64,000 nucleotides of DNA from Mesorhizobium sp. WSM2240 (GTDB lineage: Bacteria > Pseudomonadota > Alphaproteobacteria > Rhizobiales > Rhizobiaceae). The stretch's first letter is position 1; each line of letters starts with the position of its first letter. The notes under the pieces are model-generated. The model was not told where the DNA came from and did no database searches. It saw nothing but the letters and a program-made list of their open reading frames with translations. A program made the position numbers and the translations under genes. Location: the NCBI RefSeq assembly GCF_040438645.1, contig NZ_CP159253.1, forward strand, positions 1,488,001 through 1,552,000. The letters are read 5' to 3'. This document shows positions 33,125-43,902 of the stretch, in pieces.

Positions 33125-33709
33125 ATGGATGCCCAGATATCGCGCACCGCGACCTCGGTTCCGGATTGTCTGCTCCGGCCGCAGATTCGCATGTCCGGCC
33201 TGCTGACGGACAACAAATATCTCGATTTCCAATCGCAACTCGACAATGCGCTTAATGGTGAAGGCCCCATCGGCATCGAACTGACGACGACAGGCGGCGA
33301 CGCCGATCTGGCCCGGCGCATCTGCATGGATATAAATCTGTTCGGCGAGCGTCTCGGTCGCGAATTCTGGTTCATCGGCAAGACGACCGTGTACTCGGCA
33401 GGCATGACGATCCTTGCCGGCTTTCCCCGTAAGCGCCGTTTCATCACAAGGGATTGCGTGCTGCTGATCCATGAGCGGCATCTGGACATGTCGCTGCAAC
33501 TGTCCGGCCCGCTGCCATCCAGCCTGCAGCAGGTCCAGGAGATGGAGCATCAGCTGAAGACAGGGATCGAAATTGAGCGTGAAGGCTTCGAGATGCTCTG
33601 CCGGGATACCGGTGTAGGCCTCGACGAATGTATCGAAAAAGCGCGGACCAGTTGGTACGTCAAGGCCGATGAAGCGCTGAAGCTGCGCCTAGTCGAAGGC
33701 GTTCTCTGA
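33125..33709 (+). CDS. Orphan ClpP-like (peptidase S14 fold) protein
   Basis: 194 residues, close to ClpP length. Ser91 in TTVYSAGMTIL and His116 in LLIHERH are separated by 25 residues, exactly as in ClpP, so the nucleophile and general base are in place. Aligned by eye, the position of the ClpP triad Asp (just before RFLSAPEA) is Ser176 here (SWYVKADEA), so the third residue may be missing. No Clp ATPase gene is nearby and no signal peptide is seen. GGAGG lies about 10 bases upstream. It could be a non-degradative scaffold or use a different third residue; the substrate is unknown. Confidence 0.75.
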   Translation: MDAQISRTATSVPDCLLRPQIRMSGLLTDNKYLDFQSQLDNALNGEGPIGIELTTTGGDADLARRICMDINLFGERLGREFWFIGKTTVYSAGMTILAGFPRKRRFITRDCVLLIHERHLDMSLQLSGPLPSSLQQVQEMEHQLKTGIEIEREGFEMLCRDTGVGLDECIEKARTSWYVKADEALKLRLVEGVL

Positions 33710-33811
33710 CGCCGAGAAGTTTCTGTCGCCAAAGGGTGAAGGCCGAATGATTCCGCGGTCTTCCGCATGAGCCCTACGGGCGTGGTGGCTGCGAGTATAT
33801 GAGATCGAGAA

Positions 33812-34831
33812 CTAAACTTCTGGGATGTTCTCTTTCAAAATCAGGTGCAGCCGCGGCGGATGCCCTTCGTATGGCAGGTCGCGCACGGCGTGTTCCAGCA
33901 GGTTGAGCGCTTCGCGCGCCTCGACGCGGGGATTCTGGTCAATGACCGCATCCATGGTCCCATCAAGCAGTAGCTGCTTGGTGCCTTCCGTCAGTTCGTG
34001 TCCCAGGAACACGATCGAGCGCTCTAGGTTTCGCTCTCTGAGGGCGCGTGCGACGCCCTGATTGCCCGCTCCGATATTGTATATACCCGCAAGGTCGCTG
34101 TGCCGATCGAGCAGAGCCGCCGCCTCCGTATAGGCGCGTTCGCGATCGTCTCGCATTTCGCGGAGTTCGACGATCTCCAGGTTCGGGAACTCTTCGGCAA
34201 GAACGTGCCTGAAGCCCATCTCCCGCTCCTGGTGGCCGCGATAGGACAGGGAGCCTGCGAACATCGCGACTTTCCTGGGCTGGCTTGTGCCCAGCAGACG
34301 CCCGAGCACGTAGCCGGCCAACCTGCCGGCCTGGCGGTTGTCGATACCGACATAGGCGACCCTAGGCACGTGGAGTATGTCGGTCGCGAGCGTCACGACC
34401 TTGATGTCGTTGGCGGAGAGGACGCGGATGGCTTCCCGTACGGTGGGATGATCGAGCGCGATGACGCCGACGCCGTCCGTCTTGCCATGCAGGTCGTGCA
34501 GCGTGCGGGCAAGGGTGTCGGGATTGAACCCCTCGATCGAACTGATGCGAACGTCGAGTTCCGGCCGTGCGGCGCCCTGGGTGCTCAACTGTTCGTGCAG
34601 CATCCGCATGAATGTGTTCGTGCCGACAGGCAGAACGAAATCGAGCCGGATCTTCGCCGAACTCTGCCGGGTCCAGGTCGATGCTGCCGCGAGGTAGCCG
34701 AGCTTCCGCGCGGTATCGAAGACGATCTCGCGGGTGCGGTCGCGAACGCCTGGGCGGTTGTTGAGAACGCGGTCCACCGTCGCAGCAGACACCCCGGCTT
34801 CACGTGCAATGTCCAAGAGGGTCGAACGCAT
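33812..34831 (-). CDS. LacI family transcriptional regulator
   Basis: 339 residues. N-terminal LacI helix-turn-helix: TLLDIAREAGVSAATVDRVLNNRPGV, then the hinge helix. The periplasmic-binding-protein-like effector domain covers residues ~65-335 (VLPVGTNTFMRML, GVIALDHPTVREAI, YVGIDNRQAGRLAGYVLG). It probably controls the large catabolic operon that starts divergently 352 bases away, responding to the imported polyol or sugar. The position TVDRVLN, where LacI itself has TVSRVVN, is common among sugar and polyol regulators of rhizobia. Confidence 0.92.
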   Translation of the reverse strand: MRSTLLDIAREAGVSAATVDRVLNNRPGVRDRTREIVFDTARKLGYLAAASTWTRQSSAKIRLDFVLPVGTNTFMRMLHEQLSTQGAARPELDVRISSIEGFNPDTLARTLHDLHGKTDGVGVIALDHPTVREAIRVLSANDIKVVTLATDILHVPRVAYVGIDNRQAGRLAGYVLGRLLGTSQPRKVAMFAGSLSYRGHQEREMGFRHVLAEEFPNLEIVELREMRDDRERAYTEAAALLDRHSDLAGIYNIGAGNQGVARALRERNLERSIVFLGHELTEGTKQLLLDGTMDAVIDQNPRVEAREALNLLEHAVRDLPYEGHPPRLHLILKENIPEV

Positions 34832-35183
34832 GCTGTATAGCTTTCAAGCAAGGTGGAACGGGTGTCCACCAAAGGCAGAGGCCGAATGATTCTGATGGAA
34901 AAAGATGTACCCGGGCAAGGCCGGGCGGCAAGCGGCGCGACCGTGTTTAGGGAGCCAGCGGCCGTGCCGCAAGCCGAAAAGAGCGGGCGAAGACACCTCA
35001 AATGACATCATAATGGAATGCGTCAGCATTTGTGCGCTGCGGCAGGGGCTTGAATTTGCACGATGATCTTCCAATGGCCAGGTAGATGATGATTTTTGAT
35101 TTGAAATGATGTTGACAGCCTCATAAGCAAACGTCAATATCCTCATACGGGGTCTTTAAAGTGGTTCCGGAGGGAGGAAATCA
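34832..35183. promoter_or_regulatory. Divergent control region of the catabolic operon
   Basis: 352 bases without a gene; the right half is unusually A+T-rich for this genome. It contains a LacI-size palindrome AATGC-GTCA-GCATT at 35017-35030, a TTGACA box at 35112-35117 with a weak CAATAT 17 bases on, and a TTGAC...GTCAA inverted pair (35112-35137) overlapping that promoter. GGAGGGAGG stands before the binding-protein ATG. These are candidate operator and promoter sites; none can be assigned to the regulator by sequence alone. Confidence 0.45.
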
Positions 35184-36791
35184 ATGTCGAACCTTGTGCG
35201 CATCTCGCGGCGCGGACTGCTCGCGTCCGGCGGAAAAGCCGCCTTGCTTGTCGGTGCGGTCGGTATCGCCCCGAAGTTTATTCGCCCAGGCCGCGCCTAC
35301 GCGGCTGACGCGCTTGCCGCGGGCATGATCGGTGGCCCTACCGGCTTCGAGGGGGCCGAACGTTACCAGTACGGTCCCGACACGCCCGAAGGGCGCGCCG
35401 TCGAGGCGGCCAAGGCAATGAAGGCCGGCGGCGTCGACAGGATCGTGCTTGGCCTTTCCGATGGTTCCATCGGCCAGTTGACCCAGCCTTTCCCGGCCGG
35501 CGCCCCTTCGATCAAGGATCTCTGGGAGAGGGAGACCGGCATCACGCTCGAAATCGTCGGCGTGCCGAACGGCCAGGAATTCACCAAGACGATGCAGGAC
35601 ATCTCCACCAAGGGTGGGGCGTACGACATCTATGCGGTCGAGTGGAATCGACTGGGCGATCTCGCCGAAACCGGCGGCATCATCAAGCTCGACGACTTCG
35701 TTGCAAAGCACAGGCCCGAATGGGACGACCCGGAGGCCGGCTATGTCAACGGCGCCAGCGGCGTGTCGCTGCTCAACCAGTACCGGGGCTCCACCTACGG
35801 CGTGTCGCTCGATGGCGATTTCCAGACCTGGGTCTACCGCACCGACCTCTTCAACGACGAGGCCGAGAAGAAGGCTTTCAGCGACAAGCACGGCTACGAG
35901 CTGGCGGCGCCGAGGACGTGGAAGCAGCTCGACGAGATCTCGCTGTTCTTCCATCGCCCGGACAAGAACATGCTCGGCTCGACCGACATCCGCAATCAGG
36001 GCTGGGGCTACACCAACTGGTACCAGCGCTACGTTTCGATGGGTTCCCCGAACCAGTTTCTGTTCGACGATACCGGTACGCCGCTGATCAATTCCGAGGC
36101 GGGCATCGCTGCGACCCGCGAATATATCGATTCGCTAGCCTACAAGTCTCCGGACGCCATTTCGTGGGGCTGGCCCGAGCAGTACGGCAATTTCGCCAAG
36201 GGTGGCGCGGCAATGACCTGCGCCTTCTCCAACCTGCCGAAGTTCCTCGACAATCCGGCGAACAAGGATTCGGCCGTCACCGGCAAGATCGGCTCCATGC
36301 TGCCGCCCGGCCGCGAGGTCGACGGCAAGCTGGTGAGCCGTTCGGTGCTGTGGCTCAACCTCTCGGCATCGGTGTCGTCTCAGGCCAAGAACCCGGAGGC
36401 ATGCTACCTCTTCCTGCAGTGGCTTGGCTCGTCCCGGATCTATGCGTGGATGACCGCCAATCCAGGCGGCTATTTCGACCCGTTCCGCCTGTCGGACTTT
36501 TCCGATCCTCTGGTGCGACAGACCTATCACGCCTACCACATGGACGTGGTGCGGGAGACGGTGGCCCGCACGGTACCGACCATCAACTATCCCGGCGCCA
36601 CGGCCTTCCACAATGCGCTCGACGAGAACCTCGTCGCCGCGCTCACCAAGGCAAAGACGGCCGAGCAGGCAATGGCCGATACGGAGACCGAGTGGCTCCG
36701 GATCGCGCGTCGCACCGGCGAGGACAAGCTGCTCGAGGCCATCAAGACCAACAAGGCGGCATGGCCGACCATTCTCGATCCGGTTGTTTGA
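35184..36791 (+). CDS. Tat-exported ABC sugar-binding protein (CUT1, SBP family 1)
   Basis: 535 residues, longer than the usual ~420. The N-terminus has the twin-arginine motif SRRGLL and a hydrophobic stretch (AALLVGAVGIAP) with likely cleavage after AYA near residue 40, implying export of a folded protein. LWERETGITLEIVGVPNGQEF and the C-terminal half are typical of family 1 solute-binding proteins. First gene of the operon, followed by two MalFG-type permeases and two ATPases. Large size and a two-ATPase partner are features shared with rhizobial glycerol and polyol importers. The substrate is not readable. Confidence 0.9.
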   Translation: MSNLVRISRRGLLASGGKAALLVGAVGIAPKFIRPGRAYAADALAAGMIGGPTGFEGAERYQYGPDTPEGRAVEAAKAMKAGGVDRIVLGLSDGSIGQLTQPFPAGAPSIKDLWERETGITLEIVGVPNGQEFTKTMQDISTKGGAYDIYAVEWNRLGDLAETGGIIKLDDFVAKHRPEWDDPEAGYVNGASGVSLLNQYRGSTYGVSLDGDFQTWVYRTDLFNDEAEKKAFSDKHGYELAAPRTWKQLDEISLFFHRPDKNMLGSTDIRNQGWGYTNWYQRYVSMGSPNQFLFDDTGTPLINSEAGIAATREYIDSLAYKSPDAISWGWPEQYGNFAKGGAAMTCAFSNLPKFLDNPANKDSAVTGKIGSMLPPGREVDGKLVSRSVLWLNLSASVSSQAKNPEACYLFLQWLGSSRIYAWMTANPGGYFDPFRLSDFSDPLVRQTYHAYHMDVVRETVARTVPTINYPGATAFHNALDENLVAALTKAKTAEQAMADTETEWLRIARRTGEDKLLEAIKTNKAAWPTILDPVV

Positions 36792-36811
36792 TCCTCCCAA
36801 GCAAGCCGGAA

Positions 36812-36836
36812 GGGAGGGACGCTAGCAGTCCCTCCC
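36812..36836 (+). other. Perfect hairpin after the binding-protein gene
   Basis: GGGAGGGAC (36812-36820) and GTCCCTCCC (36828-36836) pair perfectly over 9 bp around GCTAGCA, 20 bases after the binding-protein stop. No clear T-run follows. Like the hairpins after frcB and oppA, it probably protects the upstream message or attenuates entry into the permease genes. Confidence 0.65.
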
Positions 36837-36867
36837 GCCCTTACAGCCAGCGGCGTCAGCATTCGAC

Positions 36868-37728
36868 ATGAAGCGTTCAATTCCATTCGAGATATTCCGG
36901 TACGCCGTCATCCTCCTGGCGCTCGCGGTGACGCTGATCCCGATCCTTTGGATGGTCTCGATGGCCTTCAAGCCGATCGGCGAATGGTCGGCGACGGGAG
37001 CGGAGCTCACCTGGTGGCCGAACGCACCGACGCTCTCGAACTTCCGCTTCATCTTCGGCGAATCCGATTCGAGCCTGATCGTCGCGCTCGACAGGACCGC
37101 CATGAAGCCGATCCTGTCGTCGCTGCTGTCCGCTACCCTGGGGACGCTGATTGCGATGACGGCCGGCACGGCCGCCGCATATGGCCTCTCCCGCTTCGGT
37201 GCCGGCCAGAACCTTCCATTGGCGCTGACGCAACTGCGGCTCTTTCCGCCGATGGCGGTCATGATCCCCGTCATGATCATGTGGGCTTTCCTCAATCTTA
37301 CCGACACCTGGTGGGGCCTGGCTCTCGTCTACGGCATCGTCACGCTGCCCTTCGCATTCTGGCTGATGAAGACATTTTTCGACGACATGCCGCGCGAGCT
37401 CGAGGAGGCTGGACTGGTCGAGGGATGCTCGCGCTGGCGGGTGTTCACCAGGATTACATTGCCGATGATGCGCGCGCCGCTGGCGAGTGCGGCCCTCTTC
37501 GTCTTCATCCTGAACTGGTCAGACTATCTGATCGCGCTGCTGCTGACCACGCGCGAATGGGTAACGGTGCCCGTCTATATGGCGTCGCTCTCGTCTTCGA
37601 TGACCGGCCAGCTTTACGGCGCGAAGGCTGCGCTTGGCCTGATCGCGGCGGTTCCGCCCGTCATCATGGGCATCGCCATCCAGCGCCATCTCGTGCGCGG
37701 CCTGACCTTTGGGGCGCTGAAGCAATGA
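36868..37728 (+). CDS. ABC sugar permease, MalG type
   Basis: 286 residues with six predicted membrane segments; the first is at about 10-30 ([23 protein letters not shown]). The EAA loop that contacts the ATPase is [21 protein letters not shown]. It precedes the MalF-type partner rather than following it, the reverse of the common MalF-MalG order. Its stop overlaps the next start (ATGA). Confidence 0.93.
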   Translation: MKRSIPFEIFRYAVILLALAVTLIPILWMVSMAFKPIGEWSATGAELTWWPNAPTLSNFRFIFGESDSSLIVALDRTAMKPILSSLLSATLGTLIAMTAGTAAAYGLSRFGAGQNLPLALTQLRLFPPMAVMIPVMIMWAFLNLTDTWWGLALVYGIVTLPFAFWLMKTFFDDMPRELEEAGLVEGCSRWRVFTRITLPMMRAPLASAALFVFILNWSDYLIALLLTTREWVTVPVYMASLSSSMTGQLYGAKAALGLIAAVPPVIMGIAIQRHLVRGLTFGALKQ

Positions 37729-38684
37729 GCCTCGCCACCGCCCCGGAGAACGCCATGGCGACCCTCGCCGCTGATGGCCGTGCAGAGACCCGGGACGAGG
37801 CCGCGCGCCTCGGCTTCCGGCTGGCGCTGCCGGCGCAGATCCTGGTGCTCTTCATCGCCGTCTTCCCGCTGCTGATGCAGCTCTACATCAGCCTGACCGA
37901 CTGGTCGCCGCTTTCCGGCCTCGGCTGGTGGAACGCCTGGGAGCTCTGGAACAACTTCGCCAACTACACCGATCTCGCGGCCGACAATCGCTTCTGGAGC
38001 GCTCTCTGGCGCACTTTCGTCGTGATGATCGTCTGCGTCCCTGCCGAATTCCTGCTCGGGCTGGGCCTGGCGACGCTGTTTGCCGACGATTTTCCCGGCA
38101 AGCGGCTGTTCTATTCGATCCTGCTCATGCCCATGATGGTCGTGCCTGCGGTCGCCGGCTACATGTTCTTCATGCTGTTCCAGTCGGGCGGACCGGTGAA
38201 CGACATCCTGTCGACGCTGACCGGAACTCGCGTCGCTATCGCCTGGCTGTCCGATCCGACGCTGGCGCTCGCGGCCGTGATGATTGCCGACACCTGGCAG
38301 TGGACGCCGCTGATGTTCCTTATCCTGCTCGCCGGGCTCGTCGGCGTGCCGGAGGATCAGATGAAGGCCGCGACCCTGCTCGGCGCCAATGCCTGGCAGC
38401 GATTCACCACCATCGTCCTGCCCAAGATGAAGACGATCATCATCATCGCGCTCGCCATCCGGGTGATCGAGAACTTCAAGATTTTCGACACGCTCTACAT
38501 CATGACCGGCGGCGGGCCGGGTGTCGCGACCGAGACCATCTCCGTCTACATCTACAAGCTCACCACGCAGGATCTGATCTGGGGATATGTCGCGGCGATC
38601 GCGCTCGCCATCCTGGTCGTGCTCTCCATAGCCACCGTCTTTGCCATGAGGCGCATGGCTGCGGTGCGGGAGGCGCGGGCATGA
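37725..38684 (+). CDS. ABC sugar permease, MalF type
   Basis: 319 residues. A cytoplasmic N-terminus of about 35 residues precedes six membrane segments. [22 protein letters not shown] is the first, and [23 protein letters not shown] is the EAA loop. C-terminal [20 protein letters not shown] is a MalF-family signature. The ATG overlaps the previous stop and its own stop overlaps the next ATG, so translation is coupled on both sides. The longer open frame from 36948 is a shadow inside the MalG-type gene. Confidence 0.93.
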   Translation: MSLATAPENAMATLAADGRAETRDEAARLGFRLALPAQILVLFIAVFPLLMQLYISLTDWSPLSGLGWWNAWELWNNFANYTDLAADNRFWSALWRTFVVMIVCVPAEFLLGLGLATLFADDFPGKRLFYSILLMPMMVVPAVAGYMFFMLFQSGGPVNDILSTLTGTRVAIAWLSDPTLALAAVMIADTWQWTPLMFLILLAGLVGVPEDQMKAATLLGANAWQRFTTIVLPKMKTIIIIALAIRVIENFKIFDTLYIMTGGGPGVATETISVYIYKLTTQDLIWGYVAAIALAILVVLSIATVFAMRRMAAVREARA

Positions 38685-39773
38685 GCGCGATCCGCCTGGA
38701 GAACTTGGTCAAGAAGTTCGGCGATTTCACCGCGCTGAAGACCATGGACCTGGAGATCGCCGACGGCGAGTTCATGGCGCTGCTCGGTCCTTCGGGGTGC
38801 GGCAAGTCGACGACCATGAACATGATCGCCGGAATGGAGGAACCGACATCCGGGCGCATCCTTTTCGGTGACCGCAACATGTCCGGCGTGCCGATGGGGC
38901 GGCGGGGGGTCGGGTTCGTGTTCCAGAACTATGCGATCTTCACGCACATGACCGTTCGGCAGAACCTCTCCTACGGGCCGCGCATGCACGGCACGCCGAA
39001 GACCGAGATAGACCGCCGCGTCGGCGCCATCGCCGAGCTTCTGCAATTGACAGCCTTGCTCGATCGCCGGGCGGATCGGCTGTCGGTCAATATCTTGCAG
39101 CGCGTCGCGATCGGCCGCTCCGCTATCATGGAGCCGGTAATCTTCCTGCTGGACGAGCCGCTCTCCAATGTCGATGCGGCCTTCCGCGCCGTTATGCGCA
39201 CCGAGCTGAAGCACCTGCAGCGCCAGTTCAGGCAGACCATGGTCTATGTCACCCATGACCAGCTCGAGGCGATGACGATGGCCGACCGCATCGCGGTGAT
39301 GGACCACGGCGTGCTCCAGCAGGTCGGCACGCCGATCGACGTCTACAACAATCCGGCAAACGTCTTCGTGGCGCGGTTCATCGGCGCGCCCGGCATGAAC
39401 CTGTTGCCGGGCTGGCCGGCCGAGAGCGACGGCGGCATGGTGATCGATCTCGGCGTGCTTGGCGCGACCGCACCGCTTCCAGACCACCTGGCGCATGCCC
39501 TTCGCGGCCGATCGGGAGAGGTTCTCTTCGGCTTTCGGCCCGAGCAGGCGACCCTTGCGGGAGAAGGCCGCGGCATCGCCGCGCCGGTCACCGCGGTCGA
39601 GCGCATCGGCGCGAGGACGATCGTCCATCTCGGCGGGGGCGCCACGGCGATCAAAGTGGTTCTCGACAACGACCAGCAAGCCGCTTTCGGCGCTTCGGCG
39701 ATCGTTAGGCCCAATATGGATGCGGTGCGGATCTTCGACCGCGCGAGTGGCAATGCGATCGGAGGTTGGGGCA

Positions 39774-39781
<8 letters not shown>
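38681..39781 (+). CDS. MalK-like ATPase with degenerate ABC signature (NBD1)
   Basis: 366 residues: nucleotide-binding domain plus C-terminal TOBE-type regulatory domain. Walker A GPSGCGKST, Q-loop VFQNYAIF, Walker B IFLLDEP with its catalytic Glu, and H-loop YVTHDQ are all normal. The signature, normally LSGGQ, reads LSVNI (LSVNILQRVAIGRS). It would therefore supply a poor signature to the partner's ATP site while its own Walker motifs remain good. It overlaps both neighbours by 4-8 bases. Confidence 0.93.
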
Positions 39782-40831
<1,050 letters not shown>

Positions 40832-40835
<4 letters not shown>

Positions 40836-41962
40836 GCAGCGCCGCACAAGGAATGACAGGGAGGGATCTGATGGCGCAAGCCGCCGAGTTCGAGCCGGAC
40901 GTGAAAGTCCGCAACAAGGAGTACAAGATCGGCTGCATTGGCGCCGGCATGATAATGGCGGAGTGCCATCTGGCGGCCTACAAGGAAGCCGGGTTCCCAG
41001 TGGTCGCGATCGCCTCCCGGACCGAGGCCAATGCGCGGAAGGTCGCCGAGCGCTGGGACATTCCAACCGTCCACGACACGCCCGAAAAGCTGATCGAGGA
41101 CAGCCAAGTCGAGATCATCGACCTGGCTTTCCCGCCCGACCAGCAGCCGGCGCTCATCCGTCACGCGTTGAAGCAGCCGCACGTCAAGGCGATCCTCGCC
41201 CAGAAGCCGTTGGCCCTGTCGCTTGGCGAGGCGATCAAGCTCCGCGATGAGGCGAATGCCGCCGGCAAGATCCTCTCCGTCAACCAGAACATGCGTTACG
41301 ACCAGTCGATGCGCGTTCTGAAGCAGATCATCGACTCGGGCGCGCTCGGTGAGATCGTCTTCGCCCAGATCGACATGCATGCGATCCCGCATTGGCAGAC
41401 ATTTCTTGAGGATTACGACCGGCTGACGCTCGCCAATATGAGCGTCCACCATCTCGATGCGCTGCGCTTCCTCTTCGGCGATCCCGACGAGATCACCACG
41501 TTGACGCGCAAGGATCCGCGAACCCGGTTTGATCATTCGGACGGCATCACGGTCTCGACAATGAAGTTCCCGTCGGGGGTGATGGCGGTGTCGCTGGAGG
41601 ATGTCTGGTCCGGCCCGCGCCGGGAGGGATACCAAGACGACCAGCACATCACCTGGCGGGTCGAGGGCGCCGAGGGCGTCGCCCGCGGCACGATCGGCTG
41701 GCCGACCGGCGCGGCCTCGACCCTGAGCTACGCTTCCGCGCGGACCACCGGCGGCGAGTGGGTCTCGCCGAGTTGGGACACGATGTGGTTCCCGCACGCC
41801 TTCATTGGCGTAATGGAGCAGCTGCAGCATGCGGTCGCCACAGGTACGCCGCCGGCGCTCTCCGTTGCCGACAATGTCAAGACCATGGCGCTCGTCGAGG
41901 CCGGCTACCGGTCTATCGACGAGGCGCGCACGGTCCGACTTACAGAAATTGCAATCAACTGA
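40832..41962 (+). CDS. Gfo/Idh/MocA family oxidoreductase
   Basis: 376 residues from the ATG overlapping the upstream stop; an ATG at 40871, preceded by AGGGAGGG, is a strong alternative giving 363 residues. An N-terminal NAD(P)-binding Rossmann fold (IGCIGAGMIMAE) is followed by the QKPLALSLGEA segment with the family's EKP-like lysine. A GFO-type C-terminal sheet contains MSVHHLDALRFLFG, where the conserved His of the active site sits. It probably oxidises an inositol-, inosamine- or sugar-type hydroxyl. It belongs to the same broad family as MocA and IolG; the exact substrate is unknown. Confidence 0.9.
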
Positions 41963-41990
41963 AGCCACATTCGGGAGGAGTTTTCACGTC

Positions 41991-42905
41991 ATGATGCAAG
42001 CTGGTATTTTCACAGGTTACTTTCCCTACAGTCTGGAGGAGACCGCCAGGAAGATTCGCGCGCTGGATTTCAACACCGTCCAGCTCGACCTGCACTTCAA
42101 GGATGTCGATCTGTCGGCTGGCCAGATCACCAAGGAGAAGGCGAAGACGGTCCGCGATGTTTTCCGCGACCACAATCTGCCGATCTGCTGCATCTCCGGC
42201 TACACGAACATCATCCACCCGGACAAGGCCGAGCGCGAGAGGCGCGTCGGCTATCTCAAGGAGATCATCAGGAACGCCCGTCTCTTCGGCTCACCCTACG
42301 TGATCTCCGAAACCGGCACCTACAACACCGAGTCCGACTGGGTGCACCATCCGAAGAACAAGACCGAGGAAGGTTTTGAGGAGTGCCGCAAGGTCATCGC
42401 CGATCTTGCCCAGACCGCCTACGACCATGGCGCGGTGTTCCTGCTCGAGACCTACGTGAACAACGTCGTCGGTTCGGTCGAGGAGACGGTAAAAATGTTC
42501 GCGCAGGTCGATCACCCGGGCCTCGGCCTGCTGATGGATCCGACCAACTATTTCGAGACGCACAACATCGACCGGATGGACCAGATCCTAAACCAGGTCT
42601 TTGACACTCTGACCGACAAGATCAGGATCGCGCATGCCAAGGACGTGAAGCGTTCCGGCGACGACAAGACCGAAAAGCATGCCGACATCGGTGACGAGGA
42701 CGCGCTGGAGAGCCACACCTTCCGCGGCGTCGGCGAGATCGAGCTGCCAGCGCCAGGGCTCGGTTCGCTGAACTACGATCTCTATCTCCAGCGGCTCGCC
42801 GAAAAGCACCCGAACATCCCGATGATCATCGAGCACCTGTCGGAAGACGACGTGCCGCGCGCGAAGAAATTCCTCGACGGCAAGTTCCGCCAGAACGGCC
42901 TCTGA
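41991..42905 (+). CDS. Sugar phosphate isomerase/epimerase family protein (TIM barrel, MocC/IolE-like)
   Basis: 304 residues of the AP endonuclease 2-like TIM-barrel family, which includes xylose isomerase-like enzymes, IolE dehydratase and MocC. Metal-ligand candidates are the Glu in VFLLETYVNN, the Asp in LLMDPTNYFET, the His in IRIAHAKD and the Glu in IIEHLSEDD. GGGAGGAG precedes the ATG. It directly follows the MocA-like dehydrogenase, as in rhizopine and inositol pathways, so it likely dehydrates or isomerises the keto product. Not assignable to one reaction. Confidence 0.88.
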   Translation: MMQAGIFTGYFPYSLEETARKIRALDFNTVQLDLHFKDVDLSAGQITKEKAKTVRDVFRDHNLPICCISGYTNIIHPDKAERERRVGYLKEIIRNARLFGSPYVISETGTYNTESDWVHHPKNKTEEGFEECRKVIADLAQTAYDHGAVFLLETYVNNVVGSVEETVKMFAQVDHPGLGLLMDPTNYFETHNIDRMDQILNQVFDTLTDKIRIAHAKDVKRSGDDKTEKHADIGDEDALESHTFRGVGEIELPAPGLGSLNYDLYLQRLAEKHPNIPMIIEHLSEDDVPRAKKFLDGKFRQNGL

Positions 42906-42934
42906 AACCAAGATGAAAAGGGAGGAATGACGTG

Positions 42935-43873
42935 ATGTTGAAATCGACAGTGAAAATCGCGGCTGCAGCGCTTCTGGCCTGCGCCACCTTTGCAACGCCG
43001 GGCCACGCCCAGGAAGAGAAGAAGACCTTCTATCTGCTGTCGCATGGAGGGCCGTCCGATGCTTTCTGGCTCGACTGGAATGCTGGCGCGACCAAGGCCT
43101 GCGAACAGTTGAACGTCACCTGCAACATTTCCTTCTCGGGCGGCGACATGGCTGCCCAGAAGGAGGCGTTCAACTCGGCGATCGCCGCGAAGCCGGACGG
43201 CATCGGCACCACTTCGGCGCAGCCGGGTCTCTGGAATGCCGAAGTCCAGGCGGCCAAGGATGCGGGCATTCCGATCGTCTTCTTCAACACCGACGACACG
43301 GCGACCGGCCGTCAGGCCTATGTCGGCGCGGATCTCCGCCAAGCCGGTGTGATCTGGGCGAAGTACCTGGTCGACAACAAGCTGGTGAAGGAAGGCGACA
43401 CGGTATTCCTGCCCGTCGAAGTGCCGGGCGCCAGTTACCAGCAGCTCGAAACGGAAGGCATCGCCAGCGTCTTCGATCCGCTCGGCGTCAAATACGACGT
43501 GGTCGACGCCGGAACGGACCCGGCCGGCATCATCGCCAAGATGAGCGACTACATGCTCGCCAACAATCCGCCGGCGATTATAGCGCTCGGCGACTCGGTG
43601 GCGGCGGCCGTCCGCAAGGTGTTCGACAATGGCGGAATCCAGGCCGGCTCGATCCCCGTGGTCGGGTGGGGCAATTCCAAGGACGTCGCCGAAGCGGTGC
43701 GCGACGGCTACTTCAACGCCGCGGCATGGCAGTTCCCATCCGCTCAAGGCTTCATGCCGGTGGCGCTGCTCAACCTTGCCGCTTCGGGCGAGCCGATCGG
43801 CTACGACATCCAGACGTTCAGCCTCTACGACAAGTCGAGCTACGAGCCGATCCTCAAGCTCTACGGCGAGTGA
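42935..43873 (+). CDS. CUT2-type periplasmic sugar-binding protein (RbsB/MocB-like)
   Basis: 312 residues from ATG 42935, or 313 from the adjacent GTG at 42932; GGGAGGA lies just upstream. The signal peptide (VKIAAAALLACATFATPGHA) is cleaved near residue 26. The mature protein has the ribose-binding fold: FYLLSHGGPSDAFWLDW, KEAFNSAIAAKPDGIGTT, and IVFFNTDDTATGRQAYVGAD in the hinge region. It is the ligand receptor of the second importer in this operon. The rhizopine-binding protein MocB belongs to the same fold, but the ligand here is not proved. No hairpin follows it. Confidence 0.9.
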   Translation: MLKSTVKIAAAALLACATFATPGHAQEEKKTFYLLSHGGPSDAFWLDWNAGATKACEQLNVTCNISFSGGDMAAQKEAFNSAIAAKPDGIGTTSAQPGLWNAEVQAAKDAGIPIVFFNTDDTATGRQAYVGADLRQAGVIWAKYLVDNKLVKEGDTVFLPVEVPGASYQQLETEGIASVFDPLGVKYDVVDAGTDPAGIIAKMSDYMLANNPPAIIALGDSVAAAVRKVFDNGGIQAGSIPVVGWGNSKDVAEAVRDGYFNAAAWQFPSAQGFMPVALLNLAASGEPIGYDIQTFSLYDKSSYEPILKLYGE

Positions 43874-43902
43874 GCTGACATCGGCTCCAACAGAGGACGA
43901 AC

